A stretch of DNA of 64,000 bases. It comes from Fuerstiella sp. Lineage in GTDB: Bacteria; Planctomycetota; Planctomycetia; Planctomycetales; Planctomycetaceae. Within the stretch, counting starts at the first letter, position 1. Every line of letters begins with the position of its first letter. Positions 27,609-39,000 of this stretch are shown here, piece after piece. Under the pieces are notes generated by a model. That model worked only from the letters and a program-made list of their open reading frames with translations, made no database searches and had not been told where the DNA came from. Position numbers and translations under genes: made by a program. Location of the stretch: assembly GCA_022447225.1 (NCBI GenBank), contig JAKVAZ010000008.1:62001-126000 (forward strand), given 5' to 3'.

Positions 27609-28994
27609 CTATTTAAGTCCGTTTGCCTGACAGTACGCCTGAAATCCTTCCACAAAGGCGGTGTTTTCAGTGGAAGCGATACTCTGGAAATAGTTCCAGC
27701 ACGCGAGATGACCTACCAGAGGTGGTACGTCCATTGCTCGCAATTCATCCTCAGCCACAGAAAACGCCATGATAGGGCAGTCGGCTGAGGTAAGTCCCTG
27801 ATTAGCAAATTCCTTATAGAACGGAACGTTGCTGTCCCCGTTGATTGTGGACAGCACGCATGCATCACCACTCGCAGCAAAGTCTTTAACCTTCTGAACG
27901 ATGGTTTGATAGTCCTGATGATGGAACGGAGTGTATTCTTCAATGATGTTTGTTTCCGGGACCCCCTGTGCCAGCAGAAAGGCCTTGAGCACCTTGTTTG
28001 CTGTTCTGGGGAATACGTAGTCAGTTCCCAGCAGATAGAATTTCTTGACGCCATCATCAAGCATGTACTGAGCGGCCGGTACAAGTTGCTGGTTTGGTGG
28101 CGCAGCGGTGTAAAAGACGTTCAAGGAGAGCTCTTCGCCTTCATACTGAACAGGATAGAACAAAAGATGGTTGTACTCTTCGAATACCGGCAGTACGGAT
28201 TTCCGACTGACTGAAGTCCAACACCCGAAGACAACGGCTACGCCATCCTCAGTGATCATCTTGCGAGCTTTTTCGGCGAACAGATCCCAGTCACTGGCCG
28301 GGTCTTCGATCACAAGATCAATTTGACGGCCCAACACGCCCCCGGAATTGTTAATTTCATCGACCGCATACGAAACCACATCTTTCAGTGAGGTTTCAGA
28401 GATCGCCATTGTCCCACTGAGTGAATGCAGGATCCCAACCTTTACACTGTCATCTGTTACATCCGGCTGTGGATATTCTGCGCCGTCTACCGGACCACCT
28501 GTTGGACTGGGGACGTCTCCGTCGGGATGCAGATAAGAGGAATATGCGTCGGGTTCAACGAGTCCACCGTCATTAAACTCCTTAACAATTTTGAACTGCC
28601 CGTCTCGCAGAATCTCGCCGATATAAACCGGCTTGTAAGTGTGGTGGTTGGAATCATGGATCCGCTTTCTGCCACCAGGAGCATCGAATTCCAGTCCGTA
28701 CGCAGCTTCACGCACCTTGTCGATATCAAATGAACCAGCCTTTTCAACCGCTGCCTTCCAAACATACACACCGAAATAGGCTGCTTCGATCGGATCGTCT
28801 GTCACACGTGCGGCCGCTACGGCGGAACCGTTACTTTCAGGCTGAGCTGAAGACGCACTGTCTGTTGCTGTTGCAGCAGATTCCTCGGAAGTGGCTGCAG
28901 CCGGCGAAGAGTCTCCGCCGCTGTCTCCACAGCCACAACAGAACAAAACAAACCCCAGGGCAACCACAAGCGATGATCTGCGAACTAACAACAT
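27609..28994 (-). CDS. urtA: Urea-binding lipoprotein UrtA, circularly permuted
   Basis: Periplasmic solute-binding protein of the urea importer, 461 aa. After a signal with a Cys-rich lipidation region (CCGC, 19-22) and an Ala/Ser linker, residues 63-155 read [25 protein letters not shown]...[19 protein letters not shown]. That segment is the C-terminal end of ordinary UrtA. A Pro/Gly linker (156-182) then leads into [18 protein letters not shown], the ordinary N-terminus. The core continues through [54 protein letters not shown] and [11 protein letters not shown] and stops at [11 protein letters not shown], exactly where the moved segment would normally follow. ATG 28994 is chosen for the signal peptide; the frame opens at 29051. 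urtB follows about 195 bp on. Confidence 0.92.
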   Translation of the reverse strand: MLLVRRSSLVVALGFVLFCCGCGDSGGDSSPAAATSEESAATATDSASSAQPESNGSAVAAARVTDDPIEAAYFGVYVWKAAVEKAGSFDIDKVREAAYGLEFDAPGGRKRIHDSNHHTYKPVYIGEILRDGQFKIVKEFNDGGLVEPDAYSSYLHPDGDVPSPTGGPVDGAEYPQPDVTDDSVKVGILHSLSGTMAISETSLKDVVSYAVDEINNSGGVLGRQIDLVIEDPASDWDLFAEKARKMITEDGVAVVFGCWTSVSRKSVLPVFEEYNHLLFYPVQYEGEELSLNVFYTAAPPNQQLVPAAQYMLDDGVKKFYLLGTDYVFPRTANKVLKAFLLAQGVPETNIIEEYTPFHHQDYQTIVQKVKDFAASGDACVLSTINGDSNVPFYKEFANQGLTSADCPIMAFSVAEDELRAMDVPPLVGHLACWNYFQSIASTENTAFVEGFQAYCQANGLK

Positions 28995-29082
28995 TCGATT
29001 TTTCCGGCTAAAGAAAATGAAACAAAACTGAACGACTGGCCATTCAGTCACAACAACAGAGTCTCCGCAGTCTTTGGAGCGT

Positions 29083-29093
29083 CCCCCCCCCCC
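29083..29093. repeat. C11 homopolymer upstream of urtA
   Basis: Eleven consecutive C (G on the urtA strand), between the predicted sigma-54 promoter and the urtA start, so it lies in the predicted 5' leader. Tracts like this can slip in length. A role in expression is conjecture. Confidence 0.6.
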
Positions 29094-29141
29094 GCAGACA
29101 GCTAACAGATTCGAGTCTTGACCAAGTTTGTTGGCCTGATA

Positions 29142-29157
29142 GGCAAGTATCGCGCCA
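29142..29157 (-). promoter_or_regulatory. Sigma-54 (-24/-12) promoter for the urt operon
   Basis: On the minus strand, 29157 to 29142 reads TGGCGCGATACTTGCC. It matches the sigma-54 consensus TGGCRCG-N4-TTGC at every fixed position, with GG and GC spaced by exactly 10 bases. Transcription would start near 29131, giving a leader of about 137 nt before urtA at 28994. Sigma-54 with NtrC commonly controls nitrogen-scavenging genes, so control by nitrogen limitation is inferred. No enhancer sites were identified. Confidence 0.72.
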
Positions 29158-29990
29158 GAAGATCTCGTTTTACGATGCTGGCCCCGGGAGAAACTTCACT
29201 CACCGAATGCACTTGGCCGGCATGCCCGTTTTTTGCATGGAAAAAACCGAGCGATGGTCACAACCACTTTTGCAGTTCCTCTTTCCCGGAAATGCGGTGC
29301 ATCAAGGGAACTCACTCCGGTCACAGATGAAAGTTCCAGCTTGACGAACTCGCGCAGAATCCATGACCGTTCTTTCAGCACATCTGCTCAAACAACAGGC
29401 ACGACCGTGTGTGTGTGTGTGTTTGGGATAACTCAGCAGCACGAAAACGTAGTCTGTTTTCTAGACCATGCGTCAATCAAAAACTCTGTGAACACGGGAA
29501 ACGTAAAAAAGATTTCTGTTCATTCCAATAGCCTGGAGAATTCCCTCATCATATTTTGACGATGAGCATGATGGGTACCTTCCGGTGACAAAAACAGAAT
29601 TGACGGTGATCAAACCGTTTGGCGTGCCCCGGAGCTGAAGCTCTGTGCGAATTCACTTCTCAGCCAGCTGATTGTTTTTTGGTGCGTCAAACACATAGCA
29701 AGGTTTTTCTAAAACCCCTGAGGCTGTATGAACTGTTCGGCTGCTTTTTCACGGTGGATTCAACCGGACACCAACTGGGATCGTGGCTGAACATATTAAT
29801 AACAGGGTCGCATCATTCCAGCTGAATCTTCGGATGTCCGCAGCAACAACTCACTCTGTATCTGAAGGAGTCCTCCGCGTATCGAACGCCAACAACAAAT
29901 CGCATCATGCGTGAAACGGCAACAATGGATTCTGGTGGTAATACTCTGTGAAAGGTTTGAGCCTTTTTGAGTTTCGTTTATTGAGGCCAT

Positions 29991-30038
29991 ACAACCTTAA
30001 GAGGCCCGTGCTGTTCTGCACGGGCCTCTTAAGGTTGT
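29991..30038 (-). terminator. Perfect 21-bp stem hairpin after the giant gene
   Basis: Arms 29991-30011 and 30018-30038 are exact inverse complements around the 6-nt loop TGTTCT; the core is AGGCCCGTGC/GCACGGGCCT. It lies 48 bp past the stop of the 3,319-aa gene. The stem is very stable, but no T-run follows on the minus strand. Imperfect pairing continues outward (GAGGCCAT with ATGGTGCCTC). Confidence 0.6.
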
Positions 30039-30086
30039 GATATGGTGCCTCCATAAATATTTCAGGAGACACCAATGTTGCTCGAA

Positions 30087-33000
30087 TCAAGCCACCAGGA
30101 CCAGCCGCATCAACGAGTGCAGGCTGGCTTCGCCATCAGACCCGGCAATAGTGTCGGCAGACTTATCGACCGTCACGCCTTCGATCTTAGCCTGAGCGGC
30201 ATTGGCATTAATCTGAGCCAAATTGAGTCTGTTCACAGCATCCATGGCGATACCTTGATCCCCTGTTGCGGCGCACACAACCAGCGTTGTCTGAGCGACA
30301 TCCACACGGCACTTAGCAAGGTTGAATTCCGCAACAGCGATTTCATCAACGCTTCCGTGGTTTAGCAATTCAGCCAAGGCAGATTCAGCAGCCACCAACG
30401 ACTGTTGGGCAGCATCAACCTTAGCCTGCGCGGCAGCAACTTCATCGCTAACAGTGGCCGGAGTCAGATTATTTAATTGAATCTTCGCAGCACCAACTCG
30501 CAACAGAGCTCTCATCGCCTTGAACTGGTCGTTTTGCTCGCTTGCCCTGTTCAGTGATGCCTGAGACACAGTCACATGAACTTGAGCAAGGTTAAGTTGA
30601 GCAGCAGCGACAGCTTCAGCGTCACCGCTGATTTTCGCTAAAGCCATAACAACTTCAGCAGCCCGGATATCGATTTCTTCCTGAGCCAAAGCGATCGCTT
30701 CAGAATCACCATCGCGTTCGGCCGCAGCCAATAATAGCTGAGCAGCTTCGAGAGCTCGTCGCGCATCGCTGAGATCAGGCGTCAAGGCATCGACTTCAGC
30801 CTCAGCAGCATCGACTTCAGCCTCAGCAGCATCGATCTCATCCTGCTCACCAACCAGTACGGCAATTGCCAGTTCTTGCTGAGCAGCCTCAAGAGCAGCA
30901 TTAGCAGCCACCAATTCCGCTACAGCAACGTTGGCTTCGGCTGCCTCGATCGCTTCATCGTCACCGTTCAGCTCGACCTGAGCCAAAGCAGCTTCGGCAT
31001 CGCTCACAACCTGTTCGGCAGCGGCAGCGTTGGCTTCAGCAGCGGCGGCAGCCGGTGTGGACTCAGCCACAGCCTGGGCGACAGCTGCTTCAGGACCAGC
31101 AGCATCAACTTCAGCCTGGGCTTCCGTAACAGCAGCATTGGCTTCATTGATGGCAGCCGCATCGCCTGAGGCAGTGGCCAAATCCAGTTCTGATTCAGCA
31201 GCTGCAAGGGCAGCATTAGCTGCTTCCAGCTCTGCATTGGCAGCAGCAGATTCGGCATTGGCAATCGCAACTGCGTCACCACCAAGTTCGGCAGCGGCAA
31301 GGGCCGCTTCGGCCTGGGCAGCTGCCTGTTCGGCAGCGGCAGCGTTGGCTTCAGCAGCGGCGGCTTCCGGTGTGGCTTCGGCCGCTGCTGCTGCACTGGC
31401 AGCTTCAGGTCCGGCAGCATCAACTTCAGCCTGGGCTTCCGTAACAGCAGCGTTGGCTTCAATGATGGCAGCCGCGTCGCCTGAGGCATTGGCCACGGTC
31501 AGTTCTGCCTGAGCAGCCTCAAGGGCAGCTGCAGCAGCATCCAGTTCAGCATCGGCTGCATTAGCTTCGGCGTTGGCAATCGCAACGGGGTCGCCACCAA
31601 GTTCGGCAGCGGCCAGAGCCGCTTCGGCTTCCGCAGCTGCCTGTTCGGCAGCGGCAGCGTTAGCTTCAGCTAAGACGGCCGCCGGTGTGGCTTCCACGAC
31701 CGCACCTGCAGCGTCGGCAGCTTCCTGAGCAGCAGTCAGCTCTCGGTTTGCCGCATTACGTTCCTGGCGTGCTGCGACAAACTCTTCCTGAGCTTCATCG
31801 GCTTCGGCCTGAGCTTCAGCCGCAGGAGTCCCCCCGGCAGGAGCAATGACTACAGCAAATGAGCGGGCATCATTCCGTGCCCGTCGAGCCGCTACAAACG
31901 CTGCCTGTGCATTGGCCTGTGCCACGGTTGCAGCGGCAACTTCAGCATCAGCAACAGCAAGCTCTGCATTGGCAATGTCTACTGCGTTACCACCGAGTTC
32001 AGCATTAGCCAGATTCGCTTCTGCAGTAACCACGGCGGCTTCGGCCGCAGCTTCTGTATTTTCGGCAGCCGTTTCAACAGCAACTTCAGCGGCTTCTTCA
32101 GCAGCTTCGGCAGCAGCTTCTTCAGCTTCCGGCAACTCAGGAATACCGGCTTCGGCCGCGAGGGCACCCGCCAGGTCTTCTCGAGCAGCTTCGGTTTCAG
32201 CGACAGCGGCATCGAAAGTAGCCTGAGCTGCAGTCTGAGCACCTCGTGCGGAGTTCAGAGTCTGCAGAGCCAGTTCGAGACCAACACCAAGAGCATCAGC
32301 ATCCACAACAGCCTGCTGAGCATTTGTCAGTGAACTGTTTGCGAGTTCCAGGGCAATCCGAGCCTGATCTTCAGCTTGCAGAGCATCGTTCAGTAACCCC
32401 GTCGCAAAGTCCACATCCAGTGGGACGTCAATAACGGGAGCCAGATCGACTCGAGTATCGATTTCCGCTACGTGGCGGTCGACACCAATGGCACTGGCTG
32501 TCATCTCAGCTGGAATGGTAATACCACGAGCCACTCTGACCACCCTCGGATCACCGGTGTCGGATCCAATATTAGGAGCCACATCACCTAATTCAAACAG
32601 TAGCGTGAACCGGTAGGTTCCGATGTCACCAAAGCCACCACCGAGGTCACCTCGAAGCAAGCCACCCTGATCGGCACCACCTGCACCAAGACCACCGAGA
32701 CCAGTATTAGGAGTAACCGGGACCTGATAACGTCCCAGATCATCCAGCTCAAGAGTCACGAAACTCGGAATGGGATTATAAACAGCCGATCCATCGTCTT
32801 CGTTACCGCTGGCAATATCCGGTTTCACCTGACCACGGATGTCGATGCGGGCCGAAACGGCGTCCTGACGTCCGCGAGCACGGATGATACGGTTGGTACC
32901 GGCCGGCATGTATTCCGTTTCACCTTCGGTGATATGGAACTTCCCGTCGCCACCCACAATGGGGTGAGCGTAATGTCCCAACAGCAACACGTTCAGAGCA

Positions 33001-36000
33001 GACGGATGATTTACATTCATATTGCCGGTGTCGGTTGGACGTGAGGAAATGGTGATCTCTTCACCCCCCACATCCATGAAACCACCATTGAAGTAAATGT
33101 CCCGACTGATGACCTGTTCTGCAGGACCAGTCACTGCGACACCATTGAAACTCACTGAATCGAGGACAGCCTGATTGTTGGCCGGGCTGCCGTTCGTTGG
33201 CAAAATGTTATTCGCAGTTGCGTTTCCATCTCCGGTTGGACCGCCGTCCGTGCTGATATCCCATGTGACGTTGGATCCCATTACATTTTCGGCCACTTCC
33301 ACGAACCTCATGCTGGTCATGATGATCTCGCCACCCGAACCGCGAATAGCCAGGCCAGCGAATGTAGAACCGACGGTGTCCACATAGGTCTCTTCACCCA
33401 GATTGTTAACAGGAACCACACGTGATCCCAGTTCCGGAAAATCTGCACCGGTGAATTCTCCACCCGCACGATTTGCCGAGATACCAGGGACGGCCATATC
33501 ATTCGGAACGTGGATCAGGGCGTTCATCACCCTGATCTGGGTGCACAGAACTCCATCAACCTCGGCCGTGGTATCCAGGATCTCGGTGATTGGACCTTCG
33601 TAAGACAGGATAACGTTACCCAGGAAGTCCTCACCTTCGGCACCTGGATCCAGTTCCATTTCACGACAGGCAAAGGTACCAGGAGTCGACGTTGGCACCT
33701 GTGGAGTATAGTGCCCCACAATCGTTCCTGTGCGACCGACAGCAGCTTCCAGTTCTGCCTGAGTCACCACAGGCATCCCGGGCAATGTTGACTCGACAAG
33801 TTTGACACCGGCCATCGACAGATCGTTGTCGTCATCGAGTTCGATCACACCCTGCAAGACGTTTTCACGAGGTTCGATCAACCATTCCACCCACGGTTCA
33901 TCAGGACCGATGAGACCGCTGATGGTAGCGGGGACGATGTTGTTATCGTTACCCAGCATGGCCGTACCTTTGATGATGTAGCCGATCAGCCGACCACCGT
34001 CAGGATCATCTTCACTCTGGCGAGCCAATTGCTCCTGATAGGTGGTGCCGGCCGCTGCAAAAACGCGACCAAGTTCCGCCCAGGACAGTTCACGCCCCTC
34101 TTCAGGAATCAATTCCGGTACTGCTTCGAGTTCTGTCAGCGTGATCAAACCCGCATCAAAGGCGGCTTCTGCATCAACACGAGCGTCAGACTTCACACCA
34201 GCACCGTGCGTACCTTCGATATGCTGCTTTTCATTGCTCAAATCGATAGTCAGCAGGTTCATGATAGTGACGCCATTTTCGTCAGCATGCGTAACCTGTC
34301 CTTCGTGGAAGAAGAACAGCCGGGTGGGATCACCCAGGGCTTCACCCACTGTGGTTGACAGAACCTGGCCGGCGTTAGCACCACCGTTGGCAGCAGCGAT
34401 CTGAGCTGCAGCAACAGCTACGTGCAGATCTTCCGCCGGTATAGCAGCTGATCCGCCAGCTGCAGCCACGCTGCCACTGGCAATCGTGTTACGGATCGTG
34501 GCTAACAGTGGCTCAATGACCACAGCTTCCACAAATCCAGCCGGAGGTTCAGGTTCAGTAAAGTCAACCGTGGCGGTATCGGATCCGGATCCTAAGACAC
34601 TGACAGTCACGACTTCATCCTGTGTAAGACCTGCCGTTCCAACGATTGGTCGGATCAACAACTCAAACAGTCCATCCTCAAGTGCAACCACCTGGTTCAG
34701 TTGGCGGTCAGCTGTGGTGATTACTGCACTACCCTCGGCAGCAGCATCATCCAGTGAGGCAAACCCAGAAACAATCAGTCTGTCGTCTGCAACGACTTCC
34801 AGTTCTTCGATCACAACCTGAGAACCTACATGTACTACTGCGGGGGGCTCAGGGTTGATGACGGACACCACAGTGAACGTAGTATCTCCATCACTGGAGA
34901 TCGCCACAATTTCAACGGTGTCGTTGACCTCGTCAACAAGATCCGATTCTTCTGTCGGCGGTCGAACATTGATTCCAAAACCACCTGGAGCAGGAAAGGT
35001 ATCGACGACGGCCGAACCAATTTCGATTCGACTGCCATCAGCTTTCATGAGAAACGCGATGACTTGAGCACCCTTGTCGGCATTACCCTGGTCATCGGTA
35101 AGATTCCCTTCAATCACCCAGCGATTTCCTTCACGGAAAGCGACTTCATCAACCGTGAAGTTTGTTGCAGTAACACCGATACCGGCAGCCAGTTGTGCCG
35201 AAATCAGAGCCGTACCAACTTCCGTGATGCTCAAAGCACCATCAGAACCCAGGGTGTCGTCTCCAAACGTGAATGTGAGAGAATTTCCACCAGAGGTGGT
35301 TACGGTCAGAACATCACCTTGTTCAGGATACAACTCATCGTCCTCGGCGAACCGCTGAGTGATAAGGAAGTATCCGTTGGCGTCTGCGACACCTTCGGCC
35401 ACAGTTTCATCTTCATCATTCGTTACCCGAATACTTTCCCCCGGGCCAGCGGTACCACTGATACTGAAGACCACAGTCTCAGGTGCAGGTTCCGGAACCG
35501 GTACAGCAGTCGGTACTGGAGTACGTACAGGAACCGGTTGTCCTGCAGCCGGAATGTAGCTGATGACCAGCCCCTGATTCACCTGCTGCATGATGCCGTT
35601 CAACTGTTGAATGCGGGCATTGCGGCGGACATTAATGTCCTGAAGTGCACTGTTGATCTGTTGTGGTGAGAGACCAGCACTTTGAACAGCAGCAACTTCC
35701 GTGTTGAATGCATTCTGCGATCGAACGATCTCAGCATTGACGTCACTTGACGTGATTGGATTAGTAATGACTGGAACAACTGGAGCTTCGTCTTCAGCTT
35801 CATCAGCTTCGTCGGCTTCGTCTTCAGCTTCGTCGGCCCCTTCTTCAGCTTCATCAGCTTCGTCGGCTTCGTCTTCAGCTTCATCGGCCCCTTCTTCAGC
35901 TTCATCAGCTTCATCAGCTTCGTCGGCCCCTTCTTCAGCTTCATCAGCTTCGTCGGCTTCGTCGGCTTCGTCGGCTTCGTCTTCAGCTTCATCAGCTTCA

Positions 36001-39000
36001 TCAGCTTCGTCTTCAGCTCCGTCGGCTGCAGGCGCGGGAGCTGCTTGCTCGTTTGCAATAACTTCCTGAATCAAGCCTGTCAGATGTTCGACACTGGCCT
36101 GGCGGCGAATGTTGATCTCCTGAATAGCGGCGTTGATTTCCTCCGGTGACAGATTCTCGCGATCAATCGCAGCAATCTCTGCATCGAAGGCATTCTGAGA
36201 ACCTTGAATCGCAGCGTTCAGATCAGCAACAGTGGCGAAGTCCGCCGCTGTAATGACACCGTCATTGGCAGCTCTGACAACGGCAGCCTCTACCACAGCG
36301 GCCTGAGCGGCAAGAGCCGCCTCTTCAGCTGCTGCGGCAGCTTCGGCTGCGTCCGCTGCGGCGGCTGCCTCATCATCGGTGCCGATCGCTTCCTGAGCCA
36401 GTAACGCTGCTTCAGCTGCATCTTCAGCAGCCTTGGCAGCATCGTCAGCAGCGTCGACAGCAGCCTTCTCAGCGTCAGCGATAGCCTTCGTGGCTTCTTC
36501 ACTGATGACAACTTCAACGACAGCTTCTTCAGCGACTCCGGCAGCAGGATCTTCCGCGGCTGTTTCTGCTGCTGCTTCAGCTGCTGCTTCAGCTGCTTCG
36601 GCTGCTGCCTGAGCAGCAGTTTCGATTTCATCTGCCAGTAATTCATGAGCATCCTGGAGTCCTCTCCGAGCGGCTTCAAGTCCGTCCTCAGCTGCTGCGA
36701 CCGCGTCGTGCGCTGCCTGAAGGTCCGCTTCTGCAGCTTCGAGGTCGGTTGTCGCTTCAGTGATGTTCGCTTCAGCTTCCGCCTTATCGTCATCGTCGTC
36801 AGCTGTTTGAAGTTCGAGTTGCGATTCCGCAAGCTCGGCCATAGCCGCGTCAATTTCATCCTGAGCAGTGACGACATCTTCCTGAGACAGAACGAGTTCT
36901 GTTTGAGCAAGAAGAACGTCTGTCTCAGCCTGAGCCACACCGGCTTCAGCTGCCTGAAGTGCCTCATTCACTGGTTCTTCTTCTACAACCGGACCAAATT
37001 GTTTTGCCAAAACCGGCTGTATGAGTGCATTTAGTGTTTCAATAGTTGCCTGACGGCGACCTTCGATCTCCTGAATGGCAGCATTGATTGCTTCAGGTGA
37101 CAGATTTCCGCGATCAATCGCCGCAATTTGTGCGTTGAAGGCTTCCTGTGAACGGTTCATTTCTGCACTGAGTGCTTCGATAGTATCGAAGTCGTCAACA
37201 GTATAGAGCGGTCCTTCTGCTGCTTCTTCAGCGATTGCTTCGGCAAGTTCAGCCTGAGCTTCTGCGAGATCAGCCTGAGCTTCGATAATTTCCGCTTCAA
37301 CGCCGCTTGCTTCAGCTTCAGCCAGTTCGGCTTCAGCGACTCTGACGCCACGTTCTGCAGCAGCAATTTCGTCGATTTCAAGGAATTCCGGAACCGTGAT
37401 CCCCAGACGATCACTAAAGCTGGGAAAGGCTTGCATAACACCGTCAGCACCGGTGGCGTCCATCGTGATCATGATGTCCACTTCAACGCCGTCAACGTGT
37501 TCACATCCGTTGGGAATATCAATCGACGGGTGATCGAACGGGGCTTGACGATAGCGAACGCGATCGTCGGTCAGTGTTCGCATCCAGGCAGCCATCGCAG
37601 TAATTTTTTCAGACTTGCCGTCCAGCTGACCAATACGTCGGATATCCGGATCGAGGTGTCGGTTATCAGAATGATCTCCACCACGAGCATAGAACTCCAC
37701 GACCTGTTCCAGGGTCAGGTAACGACCGTTGTGGAAGTAAGGTGCAGTGAGTTCTACAGTACGCAGTGACGAAACTTTGAAGTGACCGTCGACCTGAGCT
37801 TCTGCGTCCGCAGCAATCAGCGACGGCAGGTTAGGCCATTGAGAAACATCACCTCTGTTGGACTGCATGGCCAGTGAGATCGGACCAAAAGGCAGGTCCA
37901 GACGCCCCCGTCCGACGTCTTCATCTGTATCAGACACACCAATGTTGTAGAAACCGGCATCGTACATACCCGGTCCGTCGGCATTGTTCAGCCGCATAGC
38001 TTCAATCGGTGCCACCAGCTGAAATTCAAAGGAAGCCGTACTGAACATGGGACCGTCGTGACAGCCGTTACAGCGTGTGCCACCGCTCAGAAAACGGTTG
38101 AAACCTTCTTTTTCCTGTTCGGTCAGATCAATTTCGCCGCGAGCGAACTTGTCAAACGGGGTCTGATCGGCGATCAGTGTCCGTTCATAAGCCTGAATAG
38201 CAATACCAAAGAAGAAAGCAAAGTTCGCTTCCATCTGGGTACATTCAATGATGTCTTCAGTGGTTGGATCGGCGTTTTCTACTCGTGCTTCGCCGACTTC
38301 AACAGCACTGGCGTCTGTAGAGACAAAGTTACGATCGATATTGATAATCTTATCACTGTCCCAGTAGTGTGCCTGGAATGCTGCTCGAATGAGGTCGGCA
38401 TACGACAGATCAATGGCGCCGTTGTCATCAAGAATGTGTTTCAGCACACTGTCTTCGGCATGAATGGTCTGCAGTTGCAGTGGTTTAACATTCCCGTTCA
38501 GCATTTTCTGAGCGAGTTCCGGCCATGATCGGCTTCCATCCAGAGGGCCATGTGACATTTCCGTGCTGTTATTCGGTGGTCCCACGGCCTGTGAAGCCAG
38601 AGAGGAGAAATCGATCAGGAGATTGGTATTTTTGTGGCAGTCATCGCCTGTATTCACGTAAACACCTGCGGTTTTGTCACCAGGTCCCAGTGGGTTTTCC
38701 CCGTTGAAGAAGCGATGAGCCCGACCATCCCAGAACTGGAATGTCTGGAACGCAGCATTGATGACGGTCGGTGTGTTTCGACCGGTAACCTGACGAAGCT
38801 CACCCGGCATATCATTGCTGTAGTCCTCATACGGCGGATTAACTCCGACGAATGATTTGTTAAGGACTCCCTGTGAACCGGCAACGGATCCCGAACCCAG
38901 CGGGAAATCACCAGCTGTCAGTTCACGGTTTCCGATGATTCCGTTTCCTTCGTCGGTATTGTAATCGAACAGCTGATTTTTGGTTCTCCAGTCAGCTCCG

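Larger units (their letters stand above)
29052..30086. other. Intergenic region, about 1 kb
   Basis: Upstream of urtA and downstream of the giant peroxidase gene. It contains the sigma-54 promoter, a C11 tract, a (GT)8 run at 29407-29422 and the 21-bp-stem hairpin at 29991-30038. No coding sequence is recognised; short frames look random. Confidence 0.55.

Noticed and set aside
29407-29422. (GT)8 microsatellite
   Set aside because: Short dinucleotide run in an intergenic region with no link to a gene.
31030-31512. Open frames antisense to the giant gene (for example 31030-31512 plus, and the shifted minus frames at 31004-31489 and 36290-36967)
   Set aside because: They are only the Ala/Glu-rich low-complexity repeat read in other frames; few stops occur there by composition.
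30746-31690. CRISPR array
   Set aside because: Repeats are long, directly adjacent and in frame with coding sequence, without spacers.
38610-38660. Possible third heme site (DDCHKN) in the peroxidase domain
   Set aside because: Only one Cys before the His; it lacks the CxxCH pattern.
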